Positions 26,818 to 35,556 of a stretch of DNA of 64,000 nucleotides are shown piece by piece. The stretch lies in contig CANPXF010000006.1 of the NCBI GenBank assembly GCA_947585745.1, forward strand, positions 1 to 64,000, written 5' to 3'. A program made the translations under genes and the position numbers. Position 1 is the stretch's first letter. The number at the start of each line of letters is the position of its first letter. This DNA is from an uncultured Clostridia bacterium (GTDB lineage Bacteria; Bacillota; Clostridia; Oscillospirales; Acutalibacteraceae). The notes beneath the pieces were generated by a model that was given only the letters and a program-made list of their open reading frames with translations, made no database searches and had not been told where the DNA came from.

Positions 26818-27978
26818 TTATAATACCCTTCTATATACTTCTTCTATTCTTCTGCACACGCTTTCTTTATCAAATCTTGAAATGCAATCGTTACGAATAG
26901 AATTGCTGTTGTATTTATCTCTATTTTCATACAGACTTTTCATTGCGTCTGCAAGTTGTTGGATATTGCCATACTCAACTCTAAAACCGTTTGACTCGTT
27001 TATAATGTCGTCAGCACCCTGCCCTTTTGTTCCGATACAGGGAACACCGCTCGCGAGTGCCTCAATATAAACAATTCCAAAGGTTTCTACCTCACTTGTC
27101 AAAACAAAGGCGTCGGCGCTTGAAAAAATCTTATTGCTTTCCTCTCTTGAATAACGACCGAAAAATTTTATTTTGTTTGTTTCTCCCAATTCACCTACAA
27201 GCTTCTGCAAATTATTTCTCTCATCACCATCGCCCGCAATGTTAAGCTTAACGTAATTATTTTTATGAAACGCCTTGTTAAATGCCTTAATAACTAAATC
27301 AACGCTTTTGAGCTTCTTTAGTGAACAAGCCGTTAAAAAGGTAAACACACTGTTTTCATTTTTCTTTATATAGTAATCGGAGGTTTCTATCATATTGGGA
27401 ACAAAATATGTAGGTACAGATATGTTGAGCTTATCACATACATATTTTTGAAAATTACTGCCGACAAATATAAACGCGTCGCTGTTTTCAATGGTTTTCT
27501 TAACCCTTGCATAGTCCTTGTCACTCGCCGTTCCCAATATCAAACCGGAATAATGCTCAGTGACTACCAACGGTATTTGTAAAAACTTTGAGGCTTTTAT
27601 GCAGTAATAAGCGCAACTGTGAGAAACGTGGGCGTGTATAAGGTCGGGAGGTTCCATTCCATTCGCCTTATCCTCATCAATCAGGTTTTTCAGAATCTTT
27701 GTATACATATTGGAAATGTATTTATCCTGTAAATCCGACAGCTTGCCTACAATCGGAACAATAGCTTTATAAAAAATTGTTCTTACATTTCCGTCCTGCC
27801 ACACTCGTTTACTTCTCCACGGCTGTTTAAAAACGCGTGTAACAGAGACATATTCAATGTGCACAACAGTCACATTGTGACCTCTGCCGGCTAAAGCGTG
27901 CGCCTGCTCTCTCACAAAAATACCGTTAAGGTCTTTTTCATTTTCAGGATACCACGCCGGAACTATATAAATATTCAT
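26818..27978 (-). CDS. Family 4 glycosyltransferase
   Basis: The 386-residue GT-B protein opens with VPAWYPENEKDLNGIFVREQAHAL and shows the C-terminal donor-binding GDGDERNNLQKLV and SSADAFVLTSEVETFGIVYIEALASG segment of family GT4. It would transfer a sugar from a nucleotide donor to a lipid-linked acceptor in the cytoplasm. It is one base after the wbpA-like gene and just upstream of the second acyltransferase. Donor identity is unknown. Confidence 0.9.
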   Translation of the reverse strand: MNIYIVPAWYPENEKDLNGIFVREQAHALAGRGHNVTVVHIEYVSVTRVFKQPWRSKRVWQDGNVRTIFYKAIVPIVGKLSDLQDKYISNMYTKILKNLIDEDKANGMEPPDLIHAHVSHSCAYYCIKASKFLQIPLVVTEHYSGLILGTASDKDYARVKKTIENSDAFIFVGSNFQKYVCDKLNISVPTYFVPNMIETSDYYIKKNENSVFTFLTACSLKKLKSVDLVIKAFNKAFHKNNYVKLNIAGDGDERNNLQKLVGELGETNKIKFFGRYSREESNKIFSSADAFVLTSEVETFGIVYIEALASGVPCIGTKGQGADDIINESNGFRVEYGNIQQLADAMKSLYENRDKYNSNSIRNDCISRFDKESVCRRIEEVYRRVL

Positions 27979-27979
27979 A

Positions 27980-29290
27980 TTACAGTAACTCTAAATTACC
28001 GCTTTTTATTCCTTTTGTGACATTTTTACAGTCAAAGACAGGAACACCTGTATCTACAACCATTTTATAGTCAACCGTTGTATGAGCGGTCGTGATAACA
28101 ACTAAATCATATTTTTTAATAATATCAGCGTCTATAGACTTTATGCTCTCATGATATACACCGTTTTCTTTGTACTTGGAAACAAACGGGTCATAATAGT
28201 CGATATTTGTGCCGACCTTATTAAATTCCTCAATTACACGAATAGCGGGACTTTCACGGTAATCATCAATATCCTGCTTATACGCAACTCCCAAAACTAA
28301 AACCTTAGCTCCGTTAAGCGCTTTTTTATCTCTGTTAAGGATTCTGCCAGAACGTTCTACAACATACTCGGGCATTCTGTCATTAACCATCATTGAGGAT
28401 TCAATCATAGATGTATGGAAACCGTATTCTCTCGCTTTCCATGAAAGATAATAAGGGTCAAGCGGAATACAATGTCCGCCGAGTCCCGGTCCAGGATAAA
28501 AAGCCTGGAAACCGTACGGTTTAGTTTTAGCGGCGTCAATAACTTCCCACACATTTATTCCCATACGATTACATAAAATCGCCATTTCATTAACAAGACC
28601 GATATTTATGTTTCTGTAGGTGTTTTCGAGAATCTTTTCCATTTCAGCAACCGCGGGAGATGAAACCGTATGCACATCTCCGTCAAGAATAGCGGAATAA
28701 ACCATAGAAATGACTTCAGCCGCATCATCTCCGACAGCTCCTACAACCTTTGGCGTATTGCTTGTTTTATATGTCTTATTACCCGGGTCTACACGTTCGG
28801 GTGAAAAGCCGAGATAAAAGTCTTCTCCGCATTTTAGTCCGCTTCCCTTTTCAAGAATCGGTTTAAGAAGTTCCTCCGTTGTTCCGGGATAAGTAGTGGA
28901 CTCTAAAACTACCATCATACCTTTTCTTAAATATTTTGAAACAGCTTCTGTAGATGAACGAACATAACTAATATCAGGCTGTTGGTGGGCGTCAAGCGGA
29001 GTCGGCACACAAATAGCGACAAAATCAACGTCTTTAATAAAGCTGAAATCAGTAGTAGCTTTAAGCATACCGCTCTCAACAAGCTCCTTTAAATCCGAAT
29101 CAACAACGTCGCCGATATAATTCTGACCGCTGTTAACCATATCAACCTTTTCTTTCTGAACATCAAAACCTATGGTAGAAAATCCGTGCTTAGCCTTGTC
29201 GACAGCCAAAGGCAATCCGACATAACCTAAACCGCATACTCCCATTTTAAGGGTTTTATTCTTTATTTTTTCAATAAGCTGTTCTTTCAC
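27980..29290 (-). CDS. wbpA: UDP-N-acetylglucosamine 6-dehydrogenase (WbpA type)
   Basis: The 436-residue enzyme has the NAD loop GVCGLGYVGLPLAV, CVPTPLDAHQQPD, GFSPERVDPGNK and the catalytic cysteine Cys274 in GLGGHCIPLDPYY. This set matches WbpA/WecC-type dehydrogenases that oxidise C6 of UDP-GlcNAc twice. Encoded with WbpE-, WbpD- and WbpB-like proteins nearby, it is the first step of the UDP-2,3-diacetamido-2,3-dideoxy-glucuronate route. It follows the aminotransferase gene with a five-base gap. Confidence 0.92.
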   Translation of the reverse strand: MKEQLIEKIKNKTLKMGVCGLGYVGLPLAVDKAKHGFSTIGFDVQKEKVDMVNSGQNYIGDVVDSDLKELVESGMLKATTDFSFIKDVDFVAICVPTPLDAHQQPDISYVRSSTEAVSKYLRKGMMVVLESTTYPGTTEELLKPILEKGSGLKCGEDFYLGFSPERVDPGNKTYKTSNTPKVVGAVGDDAAEVISMVYSAILDGDVHTVSSPAVAEMEKILENTYRNINIGLVNEMAILCNRMGINVWEVIDAAKTKPYGFQAFYPGPGLGGHCIPLDPYYLSWKAREYGFHTSMIESSMMVNDRMPEYVVERSGRILNRDKKALNGAKVLVLGVAYKQDIDDYRESPAIRVIEEFNKVGTNIDYYDPFVSKYKENGVYHESIKSIDADIIKKYDLVVITTAHTTVDYKMVVDTGVPVFDCKNVTKGIKSGNLELL

Positions 29291-29295
29291 AATGT

Positions 29296-30438
29296 TTACC
29301 TCACTTTATCTAACGCAGTCTTTAAACAACTGCAAACTTTTTCTATATCCTCATCTGTCAAATACGGATGTATGGGCAGACTTAATACTGTTTTACATAA
29401 CTCTTCCGTTACAGGACAATCCGCATTTGAGCTATCTGTTTTCTCAAACGCGCCTTGCGAGTGCATAGGTCTCGCGTAATAAACCATACTCGGAATTTCT
29501 GATTTTTTTAATTCTGACTGTAAAAAAGACCTGTCAACTCCGTCAGGCAACTGTACCGTATACTGAGCCCAACTGCTGTAAAAATCATTGTCAATTTTGG
29601 GTAGTAATAAATCAGTATCCTTTAGCATTTCATTATATTTTTCTGCTGATTTATTAATTGAGTCAAGTTCATAATCTTCAAACGCCTTTAACTTTGGAAG
29701 CAGTATAGCCGCCTGAATAGTGTCAAGTCTGCTGTTCATACCGACAAGAACATTATTGTACTTATCATTACCGCTCTTTCCGTGAACAGCGTAACTTCTT
29801 AAAAGCGCCGCCCATTCATCATTATCTGTAAAAACGGCTCCGCCGTCACCGTAGCAACCAAGAGGTTTTGCGGGGAAAAAGCTCGTTGTTGAAATATCTC
29901 CGAAACTACAGGCTTTCTTGCCGTTTATTCTTCCGCCGAATCCCTGTGCTCCGTCTTCAAGAAGCAGAAGATTGTACTTTTGGCATACAGGCTTTATGGC
30001 GTTGTAATCAGCAGGCAATCCAAATAAATCAACCGCGACAACTACCTTGGGTGTGTATTTGCCGTCTGCAATAACTTTTTCAACAGCTTTTTCAAGCTTT
30101 TCGGAGTCTATATTATATGTACGTTTATCAACATCCACAAATATAGGCGTTGCTCCCGCAAGCGCGGGACATTCTCCGCTTGAGAAGAAAGTAAAATCAG
30201 GAACAAATACCGCGTCCCCCTCGCCTATTCCCCATACCATTAAAGCTAAGGTAAGGGCGTCGGTACCGTTAGCGCAGGTTACGCAGTGTTTAACACCGAC
30301 ATATCCCGCAAGCCTTTCCTCCAATTCCTTTACCTGAGGTCCGGATATAAAGCGCGAAGATGTAATAGTTTCATTGACGGCACAATCAATTTTATCTTTT
30401 AAAGCCTTATATTGTTTTTTTAAATCTCTAAACTCCAA
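29296..30438 (-). CDS. wbpE: WbpE-like UDP-3-keto-GlcNAcA aminotransferase (DegT family)
   Basis: The 380-residue PLP enzyme begins MEFRDLKKQYKALKDKID, with SSRFISGPQVKELE and CANGTDALTLAL, close to WbpE/WlbC. The PLP lysine is Lys191 in SFFPAKPLGCYGDGG. WbpE aminates C3 of UDP-3-keto-2-acetamido-glucuronate using glutamate. Genes for dehydrogenase (wbpA), oxidase (wbpB type) and N-acetyltransferase (wbpD) lie within 4 kb in the same operon, so substrate assignment is well supported by context. Confidence 0.88.
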   Translation of the reverse strand: MEFRDLKKQYKALKDKIDCAVNETITSSRFISGPQVKELEERLAGYVGVKHCVTCANGTDALTLALMVWGIGEGDAVFVPDFTFFSSGECPALAGATPIFVDVDKRTYNIDSEKLEKAVEKVIADGKYTPKVVVAVDLFGLPADYNAIKPVCQKYNLLLLEDGAQGFGGRINGKKACSFGDISTTSFFPAKPLGCYGDGGAVFTDNDEWAALLRSYAVHGKSGNDKYNNVLVGMNSRLDTIQAAILLPKLKAFEDYELDSINKSAEKYNEMLKDTDLLLPKIDNDFYSSWAQYTVQLPDGVDRSFLQSELKKSEIPSMVYYARPMHSQGAFEKTDSSNADCPVTEELCKTVLSLPIHPYLTDEDIEKVCSCLKTALDKVR

Positions 30439-30444
30439 ACCAAA

Positions 30445-31035
30445 TCATTCTCCAATTAAAAATTTATATAACTCATCGGGATAATTAAAATATTTATAAT
30501 CAATTCCAAGTGAGTCAAATTGCTCTTTGTTTCCAAGCCCGTATCCTACCATAACAGCATTGACGCCGTTTATTTCGGCAGTTTTTAAATCTTGTATGGA
30601 ATCTCCTATTACCGTAACCTTTTTGTCGGTAATATTCTCATTTATCCAATCAAATTTACTTCCGTCTTTAACCACAATTACGGGAATATCAAGCCCCAAA
30701 CGTCTTAACTGCCATTTTAAATTTTGAGGATTTCTTCTTTTTGTAAAAAGAAACGTATCATTTTGAAATAAATTTTTAGTTTCTTTTAAACCAAAATACA
30801 GCTTGTCAAGCTTTAGTAATTCTTTTGATTCAAGCATTTCTGCCTTATCCTCAAAATAACTTTTCGGCAATGATTTACCGAGTTTTTCAGCAAGTAAACC
30901 GTCTTTTTTTAACTCTTTTTTTATGCTTTTATATTCCGAAATTGTGAGGTTGTTTATGCCTAATAATTTACAAAATACGGAATAAAATCGTTGCCAAGGG
31001 TCAAGGAGAGTTCCGTCAAAATCAATTAATCTCAT
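30445..31035 (-). CDS. HAD-family hydrolase
   Basis: The 196-residue protein starts with the HAD motif I DFDGTLLD (nucleophile Asp), and has FTKRRNPQNLK as motif II region, a lysine VVKDGS and VTVIGDSIQDLKTA as motif IV. It probably dephosphorylates a small phosphometabolite. The ATG at 31035 lies within the end of the ATP-grasp gene with AGGAG upstream; an earlier in-frame start would overlap that gene further. Its place between an ATP-grasp gene and wbpE suggests a role in glycan precursor work, but substrate is unknown. Confidence 0.82.
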   Translation of the reverse strand: MRLIDFDGTLLDPWQRFYSVFCKLLGINNLTISEYKSIKKELKKDGLLAEKLGKSLPKSYFEDKAEMLESKELLKLDKLYFGLKETKNLFQNDTFLFTKRRNPQNLKWQLRRLGLDIPVIVVKDGSKFDWINENITDKKVTVIGDSIQDLKTAEINGVNAVMVGYGLGNKEQFDSLGIDYKYFNYPDELYKFLIGE

Positions 31036-31975
31036 TCTCAAATATCTCCTCAAAATATCTGTACATAATTTTTTTATTGGGGACTAAATTGACGTCACTT
31101 TTTGAAATCCTTTCACCCGTTAACATTTTTACAGTAAGCATCGGCACATCAAGTCCGGAAGCAACCGTAAGCGGTAATCCTCCCGACGGATACCTTAAAT
31201 TTGTATCTATAAAATAAGGAATACCGTTTTTTACTATATACTGAAAATTTACGCATCCGCAAAATTTCCAGCTTTCTGCTATTTTTTTTATATATTCTGA
31301 AACATCAAAATTATGCGAATTTTGAGTAATTCTAACAGCTCCGCCTATTGTTTTAAGTCTTTTTCTTTGATTGTATCCTATGAGATTTCCCTCTCTGTCA
31401 AAAAGACAATCCAATGTATACTCATCGCCTTTTATAAGTTCAAAGAAAGACAAATCATTATAGGTTTTTGCGTAAGCTTTATGAATACTTTGGTTATCAA
31501 TAATCAACGAGCCCGCGCTTCCGCTTCCAAGATTACGTTTCATAAAAATAGGATAATCACAATCAAAATCTTCAATCAGCTTTGGTACGCTGATACCCGC
31601 CTTTTGAAATTCCCTATTCATATTAACTTTATCGTCGAGAGCCTCAAATGTTTCTTTCGGGGATACGATAAAGCGTGCTCGTGTATTTTTTCTAAGCTTG
31701 TCCTCGTTTTTGGATACTGCTTCTATTTCTCTTGAATGTGTAGGAAGATATATATCAATATGTTCACGGTTTAAAAGTACGATAAGTTTTTCAATAAAAG
31801 ATGAATCATTTGAATTTGGAAGTTCAAACTGCTTTTCCACAAAAAACTTTCCTGCGGATATTTTAGCGCTGTCCGCTCCGCAAACATAAATATAATCGTG
31901 TTTTTTAAACTGTTTTGCAAGATAAACGCCGGTTAAACCACCGTTACTTCCGATGAGGACTTTAATCTTTTTCAT
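31022..31975 (-). CDS. ATP-grasp ligase (carbamoyl-phosphate-synthase-like), first copy
   Basis: The 317-residue protein has a preATP-grasp N-terminus (VLIGSNGGLTGVYLAKQF), the ATP-binding KRNLGSGSAGSLII loop, DCLFDREGN and the metal-binding FIDTNLRYPSGGLPL. ATP-grasp enzymes join a carboxylate to an amine or thiol through an acyl phosphate. In this setting it may amidate a uronic acid or attach an amino acid. Its start overlaps the wbpD stop (ATGA) only when the G tract at 32025-32033 is nine long, giving length-dependent coupling. GAGG nine bases upstream also allows independent initiation. Confidence 0.85.
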   Translation of the reverse strand: MKKIKVLIGSNGGLTGVYLAKQFKKHDYIYVCGADSAKISAGKFFVEKQFELPNSNDSSFIEKLIVLLNREHIDIYLPTHSREIEAVSKNEDKLRKNTRARFIVSPKETFEALDDKVNMNREFQKAGISVPKLIEDFDCDYPIFMKRNLGSGSAGSLIIDNQSIHKAYAKTYNDLSFFELIKGDEYTLDCLFDREGNLIGYNQRKRLKTIGGAVRITQNSHNFDVSEYIKKIAESWKFCGCVNFQYIVKNGIPYFIDTNLRYPSGGLPLTVASGLDVPMLTVKMLTGERISKSDVNLVPNKKIMYRYFEEIFENEIN

Positions 31976-32595
31976 AAGACAATCCTCATTTCACAAATCA
32001 GTTTATTTAGGGCAAATAATATTACCCCCCCCCGAATTTCTTTAAGAGAATTATTTTCTAAAGTATACTCTCTACAGCAATCCGGGCATATTAAATTTTC
32101 GCCAAGTACATTTCCGCATTCGCAAACCCAGCCGATTTGCTTTGCGGGAACTCCCGCCATTAAGGCGTAAGGCTTAACATTTTTTGTCACTACTGCTCCC
32201 GCGGCAATTGTACACCACTCTCCCAGCTCGTGACCGCATACTATAGTGGCATTAGCTCCTATAGTAGCTCCCTTTCGTATAAGTGTCTTTTTGTAACCTT
32301 GCGGACCTTTAGGATATTTTGCACGAGGAGTGAGGTCATTAGTAAAAACCATTGACGGACCGCAGAAAACAAAATCCTCAAGCTCTACCCCTTCGTAAAC
32401 GGAAACATTGTTTTGTATTTTTACGCCGTTTCCTATTTTTACATTATTGGAGATATTAACATTCTGTCCGAAAGAACAGTTTTCCCCTATAACGGCACCG
32501 CTTTGTATATGGCTGAAATGCCAAACCTTTGTACCTTTTCCTATTTTTACATTATCATCTGTGTAACTGCTCTCATGAACAAAATAATCACACAT
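31972..32595 (-). CDS. wbpD: WbpD-like UDP-2,3-diamino-sugar N-acetyltransferase with G9 tract in its tail
   Basis: The 207-residue left-handed beta-helix protein begins FVHESSYTDDNVKIGKGTK and has HFSHIQSGAVIGENCSFGQNVNI cut across hexapeptide repeats, GPSMVFTNDL and a C-terminal zinc-ribbon-like part with CECG and CPDCC. It matches WbpD/WlbB, which acetylate C3 of UDP-2-acetamido-3-amino-glucuronate. The ATG at 32595 overlaps the end of the wbpB-like gene. The family usually ends near KEI; here a G9 tract follows and adds about 18 residues. Eight Gs would stop at once, ten Gs would stop after a few residues. Confidence 0.88.
   Translation of the reverse strand: MCDYFVHESSYTDDNVKIGKGTKVWHFSHIQSGAVIGENCSFGQNVNISNNVKIGNGVKIQNNVSVYEGVELEDFVFCGPSMVFTNDLTPRAKYPKGPQGYKKTLIRKGATIGANATIVCGHELGEWCTIAAGAVVTKNVKPYALMAGVPAKQIGWVCECGNVLGENLICPDCCREYTLENNSLKEIRGGVILFALNKLICEMRIVL
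32025..32033. repeat. G9/C9 homopolymer near the 3' end of the wbpD-like gene
   Basis: Nine consecutive C on the plus strand (G on the coding strand) lie just after the conserved end of the acetyltransferase. Tracts this long are classic slippage sites. Length decides whether the stop codon overlaps the next gene's ATG. Confidence 0.95.
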
Positions 32596-33673
32596 TATCA
32601 AACTCGCCTTTCATATCTATACTTGCGAAGTTTTTAAGAGGGAGTTTAACAGGCTCTCCTGTTTTTACACTCTTATAAATAGCAAGTATCATTTCAAGAG
32701 CATTTCTGCCGGCATATGCGTCAACATAAGGTCTGCGATTGTTTTTTACAGAGTCAATCACATCAGCGTACAAGCTTGTGTGACCGTTACCATAAACATT
32801 GCTTGTCTGTTCTTCAAGTCCTTTATTTTCAAGGTCCGCGTCGGTTTCATCGGCAAAATCCCAAACATCTATGTTATTAGTTGACTTTCCGCCAAGCTTT
32901 ACGGTACCGTTTTCACCAAATAAATACAGGGTTTCTTCAAGATTTCTCGGATAAACGTTAGTTGTTCCCTCTATTGTTGCGACTGCACCGTTTTTAAAGG
33001 TTACAACCGCCATACCGACATCTTCAGCCTCAAGATACGGATGTTGGTTTTGTCTGGTGACCCCGAACACGGTTTCAACATCGTTTCCGAACATCCAACG
33101 CAACAGGTCAATTCCGTGTATACATTGGTTCATAAGACAACCGCCGTCTTCAGCCCATGTTCCGCGCCAAGGAGCCTGGTCGTAATACTGCTTATTTCTG
33201 TTCCAGCGCACGTGAATACTTCCGTGGGAAAGCTTTCCGAAACGTCCTAATTCAAGCGCCTTTCTTGTTTTTTGAACAGCAATATTAAACCTGTTTTGAT
33301 GGCACGCGCTGACTACTACACCCTTTTCTTCACTTCGTCGTATAATTTCGTCAGCATCTTTCATAGACATAGCCATTGGCTTTTCAATAATAACATTAAC
33401 ACCGTTATCAATACAAAACAAGGCAATTTCAGCGTGAACTCCGCTGCTTGTTGCAATCGCTATCAACTCAAGTTCAGGATGACTTTTAATCATTTCTTTG
33501 TAATCTACATATCTCTTGATGGAAGTATCGTTATGTAAATTATGTTTTTCGAGAAGACTTTCCATATTATTCGGTTCAATGTCGCATACAGCAACAAGCT
33601 CTAAATTATTATTAATAACCGCTTTAATATGATTAGTTGCGATTCGCCCGCAGCCAATAAGTGCATACTTCAT
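32588..33673 (-). CDS. wbpB: Gfo/Idh/MocA oxidoreductase, WbpB/WlbA type
   Basis: The 361-residue protein has the N-terminal NAD loop ALIGCGRIATNHIKAV, the EKPMAMSMKDAD motif with the conserved EKP lysine, ACHQNRFN and GSIHVRWNRNKQYYDQ, closely like WlbA. WbpB/WlbA oxidises C3 of UDP-2-acetamido-glucuronate so WbpE can aminate it. Its stop overlaps the wbpD start. It completes a four-gene set for UDP-2,3-diacetamido-2,3-dideoxy-D-glucuronate. Confidence 0.88.
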   Translation of the reverse strand: MKYALIGCGRIATNHIKAVINNNLELVAVCDIEPNNMESLLEKHNLHNDTSIKRYVDYKEMIKSHPELELIAIATSSGVHAEIALFCIDNGVNVIIEKPMAMSMKDADEIIRRSEEKGVVVSACHQNRFNIAVQKTRKALELGRFGKLSHGSIHVRWNRNKQYYDQAPWRGTWAEDGGCLMNQCIHGIDLLRWMFGNDVETVFGVTRQNQHPYLEAEDVGMAVVTFKNGAVATIEGTTNVYPRNLEETLYLFGENGTVKLGGKSTNNIDVWDFADETDADLENKGLEEQTSNVYGNGHTSLYADVIDSVKNNRRPYVDAYAGRNALEMILAIYKSVKTGEPVKLPLKNFASIDMKGEFDNV

Positions 33674-33690
33674 AAATGTTTCTCCTACTT

Positions 33691-34758
33691 CTAAAAACTT
33701 ATTAGATTATCATTTTTATCAAAGAAAATTTCTTCATGTCTGCGAATCATACGTACACCATAATTTATCTTCGGTAATTCAAAATTCATATTTAACCAAC
33801 TTAAAATTCCTAAGTACGGGAGATTTACACCGGCGGCGCAACAGGATACAATAGCACCGGTTAACCGCGGATTAACTTCAAGCAACCTTGGAATACCATT
33901 TTTATCACATTTAAAATCAAAGCCAATATTACCGCTGAGATTCAATTTCTTTACAACATCTTTACAGTAATTCTCTATATATTCATTTTTTTCTATTACA
34001 CACTGCATAGGATTACTGCTCACTACTACAACCGATCTACGTCCGATACTCAATATTACCTCACCGTCTTTTGCCAAAATATCAACACTAAATTCAAAAC
34101 CGGGGAGATTTTCCATTATAACCATTCTACAGGGCCAGGGATTAATCGATTTTAGTATTCCTTCAATATCGCTGTAACTGCATATCATACCGTTCGGCTT
34201 ATTCTCGAAAAATTCTGTTGCCATTTCATCATACGGCAAAATAACTCTTATTGCACGGCTACCGTTTCCGATTTCCTGTTTTACGCAAAATGAATTATTA
34301 GGATAACCAAGCTTTTTTGCGTATTCTTCGGCTTGTTCCCATTTTTCAGCGACATAAAATTCGGGAACCTCCATACCTTTTTTCTTTAATTCAGACAATA
34401 AATTTGCCTTATTATTTACGATTTCTATTTTATCGTAATCCATAGCAGCAACCGTAGTGCCAATTTCTTTAAATTTCTCTTTGTTTTTTGAAAGTGTATG
34501 TATTTCTCTTGTAACACACGGAACTAAAAGGTCAACACTCTCTTTTTCACAAATTTCAAGTATTTTATCCAAAAAGTCAGGACTTTTGGCAGCCGGTATA
34601 GGATAAAAAGCATCAAACTGATGTCTGCAAGAAGCATATGGATTCATATCAGCTCCGATATATCTAAAATTAGGGTCATTTGCGTACTTTAAACAGTGTA
34701 AAATACCCGGCATTCCCGGCGATCCGCCACCAGTAAACAATATAGTTTTTCTTTTCAT
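33691..34758 (-). CDS. ATP-grasp ligase (carbamoyl-phosphate-synthase-like), second copy
   Basis: The 355-residue protein has an N-terminal FTGGGSPGMPGILHCLKYA domain, ATP-grasp lysine region NSFCVKQEIGNGSRAIRV, and the metal-binding GFDFKCDKNGIPRLLEVNPRL split across its C-terminal lobe. It is related to the ATP-grasp protein at 31022 in fold but not a close copy. Encoded between the deacetylase-like gene and wbpB, it may amidate or aminoacylate the diacetamido-uronic acid. That role is inference from context. Confidence 0.84.
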   Translation of the reverse strand: MKRKTILFTGGGSPGMPGILHCLKYANDPNFRYIGADMNPYASCRHQFDAFYPIPAAKSPDFLDKILEICEKESVDLLVPCVTREIHTLSKNKEKFKEIGTTVAAMDYDKIEIVNNKANLLSELKKKGMEVPEFYVAEKWEQAEEYAKKLGYPNNSFCVKQEIGNGSRAIRVILPYDEMATEFFENKPNGMICSYSDIEGILKSINPWPCRMVIMENLPGFEFSVDILAKDGEVILSIGRRSVVVVSSNPMQCVIEKNEYIENYCKDVVKKLNLSGNIGFDFKCDKNGIPRLLEVNPRLTGAIVSCCAAGVNLPYLGILSWLNMNFELPKINYGVRMIRRHEEIFFDKNDNLISF

Positions 34759-34770
34759 AATATCCTCCTT

Positions 34771-35503
34771 TTAATACGGTTTGTTAAGTACACTTTTTAA
34801 ATCAGTAAAATTATCTTCAAAGGTTATATACCTGTCACTATTTGCTCTGCTAATAAAATTTTGTATTGTTTTCGTCATAGATGTTTCCTCGTCGTGATAC
34901 CAAAATGCGTGAGTCAAAATATGTAAACGTTCATATCTTTCACTACTTATAATCTCCTCGACCGGTTCACGCCATCTTCTTCTTGAATCAGAAAGATATT
35001 TAAAATCTTTAAAGTAAACTTTACTGTAACTATTAATTATTTTAGGAATTTCTAAATTTGACTCTAATATAGCTTTACTCGGCCTATGCATAGAAACAGT
35101 TTTTACAGGCATTTGAATAACTTCACTTAATATTTCTGCTTCCTTAATAATAGCCTTTATAATTTTATCCTTATCGCCTACAATATCAGGATAATTTAAC
35201 TCATCAAAGTGTAACCCTATATCGTGACCTAAACTTATTATCTGTTTTAAACAGTCCGTATTTTTTCTTGAAAAGACATTATAAAAATCACTTGTTAACA
35301 GTACAAAATAAGTACTTTTTATACCCCCCCGCACGATTTTCCACATTAGCGAGTTGAAGCGCCTTTTCTATATCATTATCAATATCGTGACGCAGTATAA
35401 CGCTTTTACTTTCTTTTTCCCAGTTGAAATAATCTGTAAATTCATATTGATGCTCTTTTAATAAATTTAATAACTCTTTGTATGAGTTGTAAGTAAATAA
35501 CAT
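34771..35503 (-). pseudogene. WbmS-like polysaccharide deacetylase-fold gene, frameshifted at a G7 tract; possibly phase-variable, OFF
   Basis: The 5' frame (71 residues from the ATG at 35503) contains the catalytic-type VILRHDIDND motif and breaks at a G7 tract (35324-35330). The remaining frame continues seamlessly with GIKSTYFVLLTSDFY, GHDIGLHFDE and a histidine near LTHAFWYHDE, as in metal-dependent polysaccharide deacetylase-fold proteins of the WbmS kind. With six or nine Gs the two parts fuse into a 243-residue protein for G6. No other lesion is seen. It would remove an acyl group from, or otherwise hydrolyse, a sugar intermediate. A fixed frameshift or sequencing error is possible because G7 is short. 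Confidence 0.8.
35324..35330. repeat. G7/C7 homopolymer in deacetylase-like gene
   Basis: Seven consecutive C on the plus strand mark the exact frame break of the gene at 34771-35503. Six would be in frame. Confidence 0.9.
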
Positions 35504-35556
35504 AATAAAAACCTTTCTACATTTATTAAGATGAAAATATAATTTTTAATTACTTT

